In this document: positions 1 to 8,983 of the stretch, piece by piece
How positions within the stretch are numbered: position 1 is the first letter of the stretch
How the letters are laid out: every line of letters starts with the position of its first letter
NCBI GenBank assembly: GCA_016704345.1
Contig: JADJAH010000001.1
Coordinates: 344,501 to 408,500, forward strand
Source: Ignavibacteria bacterium
GTDB lineage: Bacteria; Bacteroidota; Ignavibacteria; Tepidaquicellales; Tepidaquicellaceae
DNA: 64,000 nucleotides
Reading direction: 5' to 3'
Notes under the pieces: generated by a model
What the model saw: the letters and a program-made list of their open reading frames with translations, nothing else
Database searches by the model: none
What the model was told of the DNA's origin: nothing
Translations under genes and position numbers: made by a program

Positions 1-553
1 ATGCAGAAATAAGATCAATCGCGTCCTTTGCGGAAGTGTTTGGTTTCCTTATGTATGCCGGTTTGCCGTCCCCAATATATTTATAGAATGCCTCATTGTA
101 CGAACCGACAAATCCTTCTTCGTTGAGAGCCATTGCTATATGAGGTCTTCCTATTGCGGTTTCTTCTCCGGCCTGACTCATCACGTTACCGATTGTGATC
201 TTGCTTCCCATCTCATTAAGTTTATCAACAATCATGCCACTTCTAACTAAGCGGCTTTTTCTGAAACTGCTCAGATGTTCAAGTAAATTTTCAGATTTGT
301 AATCTATAAAGTATCCCAGTATATGAATTTCCATATCATCAATCTCAGCGCTTATTTCCAGTCCCGGAATTACATAAATCCCTTTGGATTGTCCGTAATC
401 TATGGCTTCTTCAATGGCACCAACTGTATCATGATCGGTAATGCTCATTGCCTGAAATCCGGCTTTGCTAGATTTATCCACCAGTTCACGAGGCGTAAGC
501 CTGCCATCGGAGTAGACTGAATGCATGTGTAGATCTGCTTTGCCGGAAGCCAT
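1..553 (-). CDS. PHP-domain metal-dependent phosphoesterase (partial)
   Basis: The gene runs off the left edge, so only the N-terminal 184 codons are visible. The ATG at 553-551 begins MASGKADLHMHSVYSDG; the DLHMHS motif gives the first two His ligands of a PHP (polymerase and histidinol phosphatase) domain. It is followed by the family features ITDHDTV and GRPHIA. The arrangement resembles the YciV/RNase AM branch of PHP proteins, which act on nucleoside 3',5'-bisphosphates or 5' ends of RNA; this assignment is inference from the N-terminal half only. No signal peptide is present, so it is cytoplasmic. Its promoter must lie in the 230-nt divergent gap shared with the lipoprotein at 786. Confidence 0.85.
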   Translation of the reverse strand, partial: MASGKADLHMHSVYSDGRLTPRELVDKSSKAGFQAMSITDHDTVGAIEEAIDYGQSKGIYVIPGLEISAEIDDMEIHILGYFIDYKSENLLEHLSSFRKSRLVRSGMIVDKLNEMGSKITIGNVMSQAGEETAIGRPHIAMALNEEGFVGSYNEAFYKYIGDGKPAYIRKPNTSAKDAIDLISA

Positions 554-785
554 TTTTATTGTTTGGTTAAGATAATTTAATCTTTAATGTTTTGTATTTA
601 AAGGTATTTTTGGAATTATGACTTGGTCAATGTTTACTTAAGACTGATTTGAAAATGAAAACTATAATTATCTTTGAGCACTTTCTGGAATCGTATTGTA
701 AAGATTTTTGCATATTTCAGAAAAAGGGTTTGGTGTAAGTTTGAGAAGATAGAATGTAAAAACTTTAGACGAAAGGAACGCCATC

Positions 786-2867
786 ATGAAAAGGTTTTTC
801 TTGGTTCCCTTAGTTTTTGTATTTGCAACATTTCTAATGATTTCCGGATGCACCGAAGACACTGTCGTCAATCCTCCATCCGGTACAACAACTGAGCTTG
901 GAACTCTAACCTCAACACCCACAGGCATCATTCAGAATACTTCGACGCTGGTAAAATTCCAGTTAAACGTTAAGCCGGGAGTTACGCTGGTTGATGCAAA
1001 CATTAAGATTAACAAGAAAGATGCATCAGGAAACCTCACGGAAATCGGTCTGCTTAAGGATAATGGAGACACAACCAATGGAGATGAGATTTCAAATGAC
1101 GGAATTTACAACGGAAGAGTAAGTGTAAATGAGCCTTCAGCAGGAGATATTACTTATGTAGGATCTGCACTTGTTTCATATCAGGGGCAGAATGTAACTG
1201 CAAATTCAAACACTACATCGATCGTAATTTATTCTAGTGTCAGCGTATCCACAATCAATCAGAATAAACAGACCCTTAAGTCTGCTGAGACTTTCTTCCT
1301 GAATTCGCTTGGCGGCAATCTCAACAATTATGAAAATGCAATGACGCAGACTGCCGCATATCTTCAGACACAGCCGGGAGTAACATCAGCAACATATAGT
1401 CCCGAGAGCCCGGGAATAAAAGTAACTTACTCAAGCGGAATCAAAGGAGGTTTTCTGGTTTCTCAAAAGGATGCACAAGGTCATTCCTCGCAGGGCGGCT
1501 TTATGCCTGACTCTTTGAGAAATATGCGCGAAAGGAATTCTCAAATTCCCCTGCAGATGCAAACAAGAGGAGAGAATTCATCCGTAAGATTTCCGGACGG
1601 GCAAATGCTTTCCGACAATACTATGCTTGAGCCGAACATTGTAGGAAACAGAAATGTACTCATTTACACACCATACCGCTCAATTTTCACTCCCGACAAA
1701 GTCCCGATTGTTAAGAGTGCACTTGATCAGGCAAACTGCAGAGACTTCAAGTATACAGAATATGCAAATCAAGCAGCTACAGTAGCTGTCCTTGCAGACA
1801 TGACTAAGTTCGGTTTTGTGTTTATGGATACACACGGCTTAAGAGGTGAGCTGATATTCACCGGAGAAAAACTTGACATCTTCAAATCAAATTTCACACA
1901 GTATTATCTGCCTTTGCTTCTTTCAGGACAACTTGGACTATGGGAAAAACTTGTGATCTCAAACACCGGTACTTCACAAGACACCGCAACTGTTTACACT
2001 GTCTATCCTGAGTTCATTAAGCAATTACCGGGGACATTTCCCAACACCGTGATCTTTAACAGCTCCTGTGAAAGTACAATAGCAGATAATCTTAAAGATG
2101 CTTTCTTCACAAAAGGAGCTAAGGTCTATTTTGGATACAGCAAAATTGTCTATTCTGATTTTGCTGCTACAATGGCTGACACAGTCGCGAGAAGATTTGC
2201 AAGGGGCCTTGCCGCTAACGAAGCTTACTATGATGCAACCGATCCCCACAACCCTTACAGTGCACATTTTGAGTTGAAGAGTTCAACCAATATGTCGTTT
2301 TCATTCTCCCTCATAAACGGGAATTACGAGGCCGGAACTCTGGAAGGGTGGACTAAGGAAGGAGACGGAAGAATTCTTACCAGACTTGGATCAATATCAC
2401 CGACTCAGGGTTCTTATATTGGAATGATTTGAACTGTATTGAGGTATAGAACTTCCAGCGGTTCACTTTCTCAATGCTTAAAGGTAGAGAATAATCAGTC
2501 AAGTCTGACACTGAAATGGAATTTCCTCTCCGAGGAATTTCTGGAATTTATTCATTCCGAGTTTCAGGACTATTTTAGGATCAAGCTAATCAAGTCAGAC
2601 GGAGCCGAGGTTACTTTGTTCTCGAAGAACATAGATCAGCTTGCCGCTCAGTTTGGTGCCGATACAAATCAGATAGGGCAGCTTGTGAAAGTCTCGCCTG
2701 ATATTGTATTTGACAGGGGTGATGTTTACATGACCAATTGGCAATCTACTACTCTTGATGTTACTCCTTACAGAGGACAGACAATTGTAATTGTTTTGAT
2801 CTGCGGTGACATTGGAGACAGTATCTACGATACCGCTATTCTTTTGGATGAAGTTAAAATACAGTAA
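786..2867 (+). CDS. Lipoprotein with caspase/CHAT-like core, interrupted by one in-frame TGA
   Basis: A GAAAGGA ribosome site lies just upstream of the ATG. The N-terminus is a lipoprotein signal with lipobox Cys22 (ISGC). Residues about 60-150 resemble a 'choice-of-anchor X'-type beta domain (NGDEISNDGIYNG). Residues about 288-480 show a clan CD cysteine-peptidase pattern: a hydrophobic strand ending in DTHG (His350), then a strand ending in NSSCES (Cys428), followed by a GAKVYFGY segment as in CHAT/gingipain folds. A C-terminal jelly-roll-like region (LEGWTKEGDG onward) is cut by TGA at 2430-2432, after which the same frame stays open to the stop at 2867. Changing TGA to TCA would restore a serine in the expected M-I-S-T context, so this is probably a nonsense mutation or base error. 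The peptidase-like assignment is inference; activity is unproven. Confidence 0.7.
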
Positions 2868-2929
2868 CGTCAGTTCTCTGAAACAGTGAAAGTTCTCTTT
2901 GCAAATTATTTATTTAGGAATTTTCAACC

Positions 2930-2962
2930 AAGGGCTGTTCGTATTTACGTGCAGCCCTTTTC
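2930..2962 (+). terminator. Rho-independent terminator after the caspase-like lipoprotein
   Basis: An 8-bp perfect stem (AAGGGCTG / CAGCCCTT, arms 2930-2937 and 2952-2959) is followed by a short T run. It lies 60 nt after the stop codon at 2867, which supports the reading that transcription continues through the TGA at 2430 to the end of the longer frame. Confidence 0.7.
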
Positions 2963-3108
2963 ATTACTATTGAACACTCAAATAAGTCTGGTTAACTATG
3001 GAAATAGTTGATCCCTTCAAAATATTAACTCGAAAAATTCTTCGATTTAGAAGAACTTTCTCTATTATCTGCGTTGTAAATTGGGCTCAATAGGATTATT
3101 TTGATGCA

Positions 3109-4815
3109 ATGAAAATTGCTCGTATCTTTCTACAAAGCCTGATTTTCTCTGCTTATATTACCGCCATATCAGTTTCGGCTTATTCGCAAGAAAATAACGG
3201 AAGGCCAGTATATACAGACAAAGACAAGGCCATAGACCTTTTCATAGAAGGTAAGACCCTTGAACTGAAACATGATTATGTCGGTGCTGTGCAATGCTAT
3301 CAGGCAGCCCTGAAGTTTGACAGGTCTCATGGTATTTACCATGCACTTTCCGACGTTTACTTCCGTCTCGCAAAATATGATGAAGCCAGGATCGAAATTC
3401 AAAATGCCCTGAAGCTGGATCCCGATAATATTGACTATCTCGAGAATCTTGCAAATTCTTATATAGCTGTTAAGGATTTTAACAAGGCGGCAGCGACCTA
3501 TGAAAAGATTCTTAAGATCGATAAAGATTACACTTACGGACTCTATTCCCTTGCAAGACTTTATGAAGAGCTTAGAATGCCTGCTCAGGCACTAGAAGTT
3601 TATGAAAGAATTACCGACAAGATTGGTTTCGATTTTGACGTGCTCAACAAAATGTATGACATTTATGTGTCAAACAAGAATTATGTAAAAGCCGCAGAAG
3701 TACTTGAGAACGTATTGAAGATCGATCCTTATAATATGGTGTTTAAGAGACTTCTTGGTTCGCTCTATATGCAGACGGGAAAATATGATGATGCTAGAAG
3801 AGTATACGAGAATGTATTCATGCTGAATCCCGCTGACAAGGCCGTTCAGACTGAACTTGTTCGTTTATATTTTATTCAAAACGAAAGCTACAAGGCATTT
3901 GATAATTTCAGTCAGATGCTCGGAAAAGATTCTTTGGGCTATCAGGAAAAGCTTGAAGTTGGACAGCTCTATCTCAACATGGTTTCGCAAGACAGTTCTG
4001 CCGCCGGCATAGCAAAAGGAATTTTTGAGAAGCTCAACGAGCAGTATCAATCTGAGTGGCTACCGTATTATTATCTTGGTACGATCAGCATTATAGAAAA
4101 CGATAAACCGAAGTCAGAGGAAATGCTCAGAACTGCTGTCGAGAAGGCCGATACATCAAGGGAAGCATATGTTACTGTCGGGTTGACTCATTACCAAAAC
4201 GGAGATGCCGACGCAGCTTTGAAAGTTATCAATCTTGGTCTTGCAAGATTCCCGGAGGATTACAGGCTTCATTACATTAAAGGGCTTTCGCTTCAATCAC
4301 AAGATGATCTCACCGGAGCAACCATTCATTATGAAAAAGCTGTTGATCTTTATCCGGATGATGTAAACATCTTGTCTGCGCTTGCACTTGCATATGACAC
4401 TCAGGGCTTGTTTTCCAAATCGGAAGAAGCTTATGAAAGAGCCTTGAAAATTGATCCGACGAACGCATTGATTCTTAATAACTACGCATATAATCTTTCC
4501 GAAAGAGATAAGAATCTTGATAAGGCATTGTCAATGGCCAAAATTGCAATTGAGAAAGAACCTGAGAATGCTTCATATCTCGATACTATAGGATGGATCT
4601 ACTTTAAGATGAGGAATTACAAGAGTGCAAAAGAATTTATCGCAAAATCATTGCAGGTTAATCCTAACAGTTCAGTAGTCCTGGAACATCTTGGAGATAT
4701 CTATGGCGCTATGAAGGACAATTTAAATGCACTGAAGTATTGGAAACTGGCTTTGGAGAAAAATCCCGGTAACATGCAGCTAAAACAAAAAATAGAATTT
4801 AACAGTATAAGCTAA
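3109..4815 (+). CDS. Exported tetratricopeptide-repeat protein
   Basis: 568 aa. A Sec signal peptide (cleavage expected near VSAYSQ, residue 27) is followed by back-to-back TPR units over almost the whole mature protein. Examples are A-L-K-L-D-P-D-N and Y-E-R-A-L-K-I-D-P-T-N, each ending in the canonical proline-containing turn. The protein is therefore a periplasmic or surface alpha-solenoid scaffold. In Bacteroidota relatives such proteins often serve outer-membrane or secretion assemblies, but no specific partner can be assigned here. trxB follows 29 nt downstream on the same strand and may be cotranscribed. Confidence 0.9.
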   Translation: MKIARIFLQSLIFSAYITAISVSAYSQENNGRPVYTDKDKAIDLFIEGKTLELKHDYVGAVQCYQAALKFDRSHGIYHALSDVYFRLAKYDEARIEIQNALKLDPDNIDYLENLANSYIAVKDFNKAAATYEKILKIDKDYTYGLYSLARLYEELRMPAQALEVYERITDKIGFDFDVLNKMYDIYVSNKNYVKAAEVLENVLKIDPYNMVFKRLLGSLYMQTGKYDDARRVYENVFMLNPADKAVQTELVRLYFIQNESYKAFDNFSQMLGKDSLGYQEKLEVGQLYLNMVSQDSSAAGIAKGIFEKLNEQYQSEWLPYYYLGTISIIENDKPKSEEMLRTAVEKADTSREAYVTVGLTHYQNGDADAALKVINLGLARFPEDYRLHYIKGLSLQSQDDLTGATIHYEKAVDLYPDDVNILSALALAYDTQGLFSKSEEAYERALKIDPTNALILNNYAYNLSERDKNLDKALSMAKIAIEKEPENASYLDTIGWIYFKMRNYKSAKEFIAKSLQVNPNSSVVLEHLGDIYGAMKDNLNALKYWKLALEKNPGNMQLKQKIEFNSIS

Positions 4816-4844
4816 TTCACGAAAACAATTTCAACAAACAGAAA

Positions 4845-5843
4845 ATGGAGAATACAAAGAACGGACAGGAAAATAATCACAGGAAAGTTATCATCATCGG
4901 TTCGGGTCCGGCAGGACTGACCGCTGCCTTATATTCCGCCAGAGCAAGCCTTCAACCTCTTGTGTTCGAAGGAGTACAGCCGGGCGGACAATTGATGATA
5001 ACAACCGAAGTTGAAAATTATCCCGGATTCGAACATGGGATTCAAGGACCTGAACTTATGGATGTGATGAGAAAACAGGCGCACAGATTCGGAGCAGAGT
5101 CGGTTTATAAAAATATTGATAAAGTTGACTTCAGTTCATCACCGCTAAAAGTTACAGATGAAGAAGGAAGGCAATATACATGCGATACAGTAATAGTTTC
5201 AACCGGCGCATCTGCAAAGTGGATAGGACTTGAAACAGAGAAGAAATTTATGGGTTACGGAGTTTCATCTTGTGCAACCTGTGACGGTTTCTTCTTCAGA
5301 GGAATGAAAGTTATTGTTGTCGGCGGCGGAGACACTGCAATGGAAGAAGCAAGCTATCTTACAAGGCATGCCAGCGAAGTAATTCTCATTCACAGAAGAG
5401 ATGAGTTCCGCGCTTCAAAGATCATGCAGGAAAGAGCAAAGGGCAATCCGAAGATCAGAATTATAATGGATACTGTTGTTGAAGAAATACTCGGAACGGA
5501 AGAAGACGGAAGAAAGACTGTCACCGGCGCGAGAGTGAGAAATGTAAAGACCAATGAAGAAACGACTCTAGAGTGTTCAGGATTCTTCACTGCAATAGGA
5601 CATGAACCGAATTCAAAACTATTCAAAGGAATTCTTGATATGGATGAGAACGGGTATCTTATTACACAGCCTTCTTCATCAAAGACAAATATTGAAGGCG
5701 TGTTTGCATGCGGCGATGTACAGGATAATTATTATAGGCAAGCAGTTACTGCCGCCGGAAGCGGCTGCATGGCTGCTATTGATGCTGAACGATATCTGGA
5801 AACAAAGGAGTATGAAGAATCTCTTGTCAAAGCAAAGGCCTGA
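4845..5843 (+). CDS. trxB: Thioredoxin-disulfide reductase
   Basis: 332 aa, normal length for the low-Mr bacterial enzyme, which transfers electrons from NADPH through FAD and a redox disulfide to thioredoxin. Visible features are the FAD-binding GSGPAG (residues 19-24), PGGQL, the redox-active CATC (Cys143 and Cys146) and the NAD(P)H-binding GGGDTA (about 160-165). A C-terminal FACGDV motif replaces the more usual FAAGDV. Cytoplasmic. It sits 29 nt after the TPR gene and 28 nt before hmgA, so a short operon is plausible. Confidence 0.95.
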   Translation: MENTKNGQENNHRKVIIIGSGPAGLTAALYSARASLQPLVFEGVQPGGQLMITTEVENYPGFEHGIQGPELMDVMRKQAHRFGAESVYKNIDKVDFSSSPLKVTDEEGRQYTCDTVIVSTGASAKWIGLETEKKFMGYGVSSCATCDGFFFRGMKVIVVGGGDTAMEEASYLTRHASEVILIHRRDEFRASKIMQERAKGNPKIRIIMDTVVEEILGTEEDGRKTVTGARVRNVKTNEETTLECSGFFTAIGHEPNSKLFKGILDMDENGYLITQPSSSKTNIEGVFACGDVQDNYYRQAVTAAGSGCMAAIDAERYLETKEYEESLVKAKA

Positions 5844-5871
5844 GTTTTTAATAACTAAACCAGCACAACAC

Positions 5872-7062
5872 ATGCCATATTATCATAAGCTCGGAAAGAT
5901 ACCTCAAAAGAGGCATACTCAGTTCCGGCAACCGGACGGATCGTTATACAAAGAAGAACTCTTTTCCACAATAGGATTCGACAGCATTTATTCCAATGCA
6001 TATCATATCAACTCACCGGCAAAAATAAAAGAGATTTCACCGGAGGTCGAGATCGTTACTATTGAAGAGTGGAAAGAAGCATCGCTAAGACCTTTTCATT
6101 TCAGAACCAAGCCTGCGAGAAAAGAGGGAGATGCTGTTAATGGCAGAAAGCCCATCATGTATAACAATGATGTGGTAATGAGCATCTGCAGGCCGGCTGA
6201 TCAAATGAATTACTATTATAAGAATGCCTTGTGTGATGAGATATATTTTGTTCATGAAGGAAAAGGAAAACTTGAATCACAACTTGGAGTTTTGAATTTT
6301 GTTGAAGGTGACTACATAGTGATTCCCCGAGGTGTGATATATAAAATGATCCATGAGACCGATGAAGCAAGATATCTGATTTTCGAATCGGTGGGTCCTG
6401 TGACTACTCCAACAAGATATAGAAATGAATTCGGTCAGCTTGCAGAGCATGCGCCGTATTGTGAACGTGACATCAAGGCTCCACAGGAGTTGCTAACTGT
6501 TGATGAGAAAGGTGATTTCATAATAAAGGTAAAGAAAGGTGAGAAGATAGTTTCGTTTCATTATGAATTTCATCCACTGGATGTTGTTGGCTGGGACGGC
6601 TTTTACTTTCCGTGGATATTCAATATAAATGATTTCATGCCTATAACCGGTAAGATACATATGCCTCCGCCGATTCATCAGACTTTCCATGCAGCAGGAT
6701 TTGTGATTTGTTCTTTCTGCCCGAGACTTCTTGATTATCATCCGCTTGCTGTACCGATTCCGTATAATCACAGCAATCTTGATTCGGATGAGATGCTGTA
6801 TTATGTTGACGGTAATTTCACCAGCAGAAAGGGCATTGACTACGCATCAATAAGTCTTCACCCAAACGGCATACCGCACGGACCTCACCCGGGAACTGTT
6901 GAAGCTAATCTTGACAAAAAAGAGACTCATGAAACAGCCGTAATGATGGATACTTTCAGACCGTTGAAGCTGACGACCTATGCAAAGGAAATGAATGATC
7001 CGGCTTACTACCTAAGCTGGAACGAAAAGGATCCCATTGAATTGATCAATGAGGGTCAATAA
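5872..7062 (+). CDS. hmgA: Homogentisate 1,2-dioxygenase
   Basis: 396 aa from the ATG at 5872. The frame stays open upstream into trxB, but the family N-terminus MPYYHKLGKIP begins exactly here. The enzyme uses Fe(II) and O2 to open the ring of homogentisate to maleylacetoacetate in tyrosine/phenylalanine catabolism. Likely metal ligands are His300 and Glu307 in HSNLDSDE and a His in HGPHPG (336/339). No other gene of the tyrosine degradation pathway is in the window. The requirement for O2 is notable beside an oxygen-sensitive PFOR further along. Confidence 0.93.
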   Translation: MPYYHKLGKIPQKRHTQFRQPDGSLYKEELFSTIGFDSIYSNAYHINSPAKIKEISPEVEIVTIEEWKEASLRPFHFRTKPARKEGDAVNGRKPIMYNNDVVMSICRPADQMNYYYKNALCDEIYFVHEGKGKLESQLGVLNFVEGDYIVIPRGVIYKMIHETDEARYLIFESVGPVTTPTRYRNEFGQLAEHAPYCERDIKAPQELLTVDEKGDFIIKVKKGEKIVSFHYEFHPLDVVGWDGFYFPWIFNINDFMPITGKIHMPPPIHQTFHAAGFVICSFCPRLLDYHPLAVPIPYNHSNLDSDEMLYYVDGNFTSRKGIDYASISLHPNGIPHGPHPGTVEANLDKKETHETAVMMDTFRPLKLTTYAKEMNDPAYYLSWNEKDPIELINEGQ

Positions 7063-7094
7063 TAAAAATGTTTTCTAAAAGTGTTTGCAGTCTG

Positions 7095-7123
7095 AAGCCT
7101 GAGTTTTCTCAGGCTTTTTTTTT
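7095..7123 (+). terminator. Terminator of hmgA
   Basis: A 9-bp perfect stem AAGCCTGAG / CTCAGGCTT with a TTTT loop runs directly into a long T tract. It lies 33 nt after the hmgA stop. Confidence 0.9.
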
Positions 7124-7199
7124 GCGTACTGAAGTTGTGCGATTGAAAAATGGTGTGTAGCTAGATCAAAAAGTGGAAATGACGGCTGTTTTTGCAGTT

Positions 7200-7234
7200 G
7201 AGGTTTCTCCCCAAAGTGAATGGGGAGAAACCTC
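7200..7234. repeat. 13-bp inverted repeat GAGGTTTCTCCCC
   Basis: Perfect arms GAGGTTTCTCCCC (7200-7212) and GGGGAGAAACCTC (7222-7234) around a 9-nt loop. The same GAGGTTTCTCCC core recurs seven times in a tandem block at 37020-37138, so this is a member of a dispersed short-repeat family rather than an ordinary terminator. Confidence 0.75.
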
Positions 7235-7239
7235 TTCTC

Positions 7240-7273
7240 AAAAAAAAAGCCGATAAGATTAAATTTTATCGGC
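7240..7273 (-). terminator. Minus-strand terminator downstream of TED-like paralog 1
   Basis: Arms GCCGATAA (7249-7256) and TTATCGGC (7266-7273) form a stem that, read on the minus strand, is followed by a run of about ten T. A second GC-rich stem (GCCGGAAC / GTTCCGGC, 7299-7316) lies between it and the stop codon at 7346, giving two tandem terminators. Confidence 0.8.
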
Positions 7274-7345
7274 AGAATCCTGTTCCAAAAACAAAGAAGC
7301 CGGAACTTGTTCCGGCCTCTCTTCCTTGATGATGTCTCAATTCAC

Positions 7346-8743
7346 TTACTCTAGCACCACCATTTTCTTAGTCATTGAAAAATCACCTGCTTCAAGTCTG
7401 TAAAGATAGACTCCTGCTGCAATCCCGAATTGCCCGGCATCAAAGCTTACTTCATACGTACCGGCATCCTGTCTTGATTTAACAAGTTCGGCAACTTGTT
7501 TGCCTGTAATGTCGAATACATTGAGTGTTATGAAACCTGAAGCTTGTAATATGTAATTTATCTTTGTGGATGGATTGAATGGATTAGGAAAATTTTGACT
7601 GAGCTCAATTCTTTCCGGAATAGAAATTAATACCGTACTGGCAAGATAGAAATATTCATAATTGCCATTGTAATCAATCTGCTTCAACCTGTATTCATAC
7701 GATCCTGATTGAACACTATTGTCAACATATGCATAATTGGAAACTGAATTAGTTGTTCCGTTTCCGTTTACTGTGTGAATGAATTTCCATTCAGCAGAAG
7801 TACTTCTTCTGTGAATTTCAAAATGAGAGTTGTTTATTTCAGAAGATGTTGCCCAATTGAGCTGAACATTCTCTCCGCTTACAGTTGCTGTAAAGGATGT
7901 CATTTCAACAGGCAAAGTACCCCATTCGCACACAAAACTCCTGGCGCCATAGCCGGGTCGGGCAAGAAAAATCCTTGGATAAGCCGGATCATCATGTCTG
8001 AAAATGCTTCCCTTGGGAAAAATGAACTTACGGCTGAAGGCATCTATATTCCCTGTATTTGCACCTATTACCTGAACTCTTTCAGAAACTCCTAATGGAA
8101 GTGTAGTACTTATGTGATACGAACTGAGTATGCCTTCACTAAAACTTAACTCAATGCTGTCGATGGCAATCGGATCTCCGTTATCATCAAGAGTTTTGAT
8201 TGAGAAGTATTCCGGATCCTCATCCATAACAAACTCAACACACAACCTGACACTGCTCCCTTTTGTAGCGGCAATTGCAGCAATCTCTTCAGCCCTGCTT
8301 CTAATCACTTGATCAGAAATTGAATTGATATTAAGGCCGTTTGTGAAATGCCAAATTGCAAACTGAATTGCGGCTGTTTCTTTATCAACATCGATTAATT
8401 GACCCGTCCCTGTTTGCCCCGGATAAAAATTCTTGATGATCCAGCATGCATGTGGTTCGATGCCGTCAGATGTTATGTCGTCCAGATAATCGAATCGTGG
8501 AATACTGTATCCTGATGGTATGAATGCGTCTAAGAAGTAATAGGAAACTGCCGGACCGGATGAAGTGTCTGTTAATCTTCCATTAAGAAGACCTACTATT
8601 CTTGTTTCTGATATACCAGTAACCGGATTTAAATATGTGACTGTTGATCCGAACGAATATCCGGAAATCGAAGCGGATGTGTATTGCCCAAACGCATTGG
8701 AACATGTCGAGATAATTAACAGCACAATGGCTATTGCTTTCAT
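7346..8743 (-). CDS. T9SS-exported TED-like surface protein, paralog 1 (thioester Cys lost)
   Basis: 465 aa. Signal peptide of about 19 residues ends at NAFG-Q. Residues about 25-190 match the thioester-domain (TED/TQXA) layout: an S-Y-Y-F-L-D segment (Phe70 where the thioester Cys should be) and, 57 residues later, A-I-Q-F-A-I-W (Gln127). An Ig-like beta domain follows, then the LPVEMTSF...INNSHFEI fibronectin-like module, then a T9SS type A sorting domain with QNFPNPFNPSTKI. The protein should cross the outer membrane by T9SS and be surface-attached or released. With Phe70 it cannot form the thioester. The start is set by the ribosome site AAAGGAG 7 nt upstream. Confidence 0.85.
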   Translation of the reverse strand: MKAIAIVLLIISTCSNAFGQYTSASISGYSFGSTVTYLNPVTGISETRIVGLLNGRLTDTSSGPAVSYYFLDAFIPSGYSIPRFDYLDDITSDGIEPHACWIIKNFYPGQTGTGQLIDVDKETAAIQFAIWHFTNGLNINSISDQVIRSRAEEIAAIAATKGSSVRLCVEFVMDEDPEYFSIKTLDDNGDPIAIDSIELSFSEGILSSYHISTTLPLGVSERVQVIGANTGNIDAFSRKFIFPKGSIFRHDDPAYPRIFLARPGYGARSFVCEWGTLPVEMTSFTATVSGENVQLNWATSSEINNSHFEIHRRSTSAEWKFIHTVNGNGTTNSVSNYAYVDNSVQSGSYEYRLKQIDYNGNYEYFYLASTVLISIPERIELSQNFPNPFNPSTKINYILQASGFITLNVFDITGKQVAELVKSRQDAGTYEVSFDAGQFGIAAGVYLYRLEAGDFSMTKKMVVLE

Positions 8744-8794
8744 ATTTCTCCTTTCATTTGTGAAGCTTTGGCATTCAGCAACTTATTTCTGCAA

Positions 8795-8802
8795 ACTTTG
8801 GG
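8795..8802 (-). promoter_or_regulatory. CCCAAAGT element upstream of paralog 1
   Basis: CAGATTCCCAAAGT lies 51 nt upstream of the paralog 1 start. The same 14-mer occurs upstream of paralog 3, and the CCCAAAGT core occurs upstream of all four TED-like genes. It may be a promoter box, operator or leader element; the mechanism is unknown. Confidence 0.5.
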
Positions 8803-8903
8803 AATCTGCCTTTGCTAAAAACCGCTTTAAAAATATGCAATCATTTTTCCATGTTCAATCCACCTACAAAGATTATTGCCTTAACCACATCGATTCGTAA
8901 ATA

Positions 8904-8939
8904 TTTAGCCGGACATACATAGTCTGATGCCCGGCTAAA
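8904..8939 (-). terminator. Probable terminator of TED-like paralog 2
   Basis: A 9-bp perfect stem TTTAGCCGG / CCGGCTAAA around an 18-nt loop, 45 nt past the stop of the minus-strand gene. It is followed on that strand by TATTTACG, so the T run is weak. Confidence 0.6.
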
Positions 8940-8983
8940 CAAATTAATTTCGAACTACGACATCTGAACGAAATAATACCATC

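Noticed and set aside
2430..2432. Selenocysteine or programmed read-through at the TGA
   Set aside because: No structured element was seen just downstream, no Cys is expected at this position, and TCA (Ser) fits the local motif by a single base. TGA is used as a normal stop in neighbours such as trxB.
5602..5871. Upstream extension of hmgA into trxB
   Set aside because: The extension is antisense-like sequence within trxB; the family N-terminus starts at 5872.
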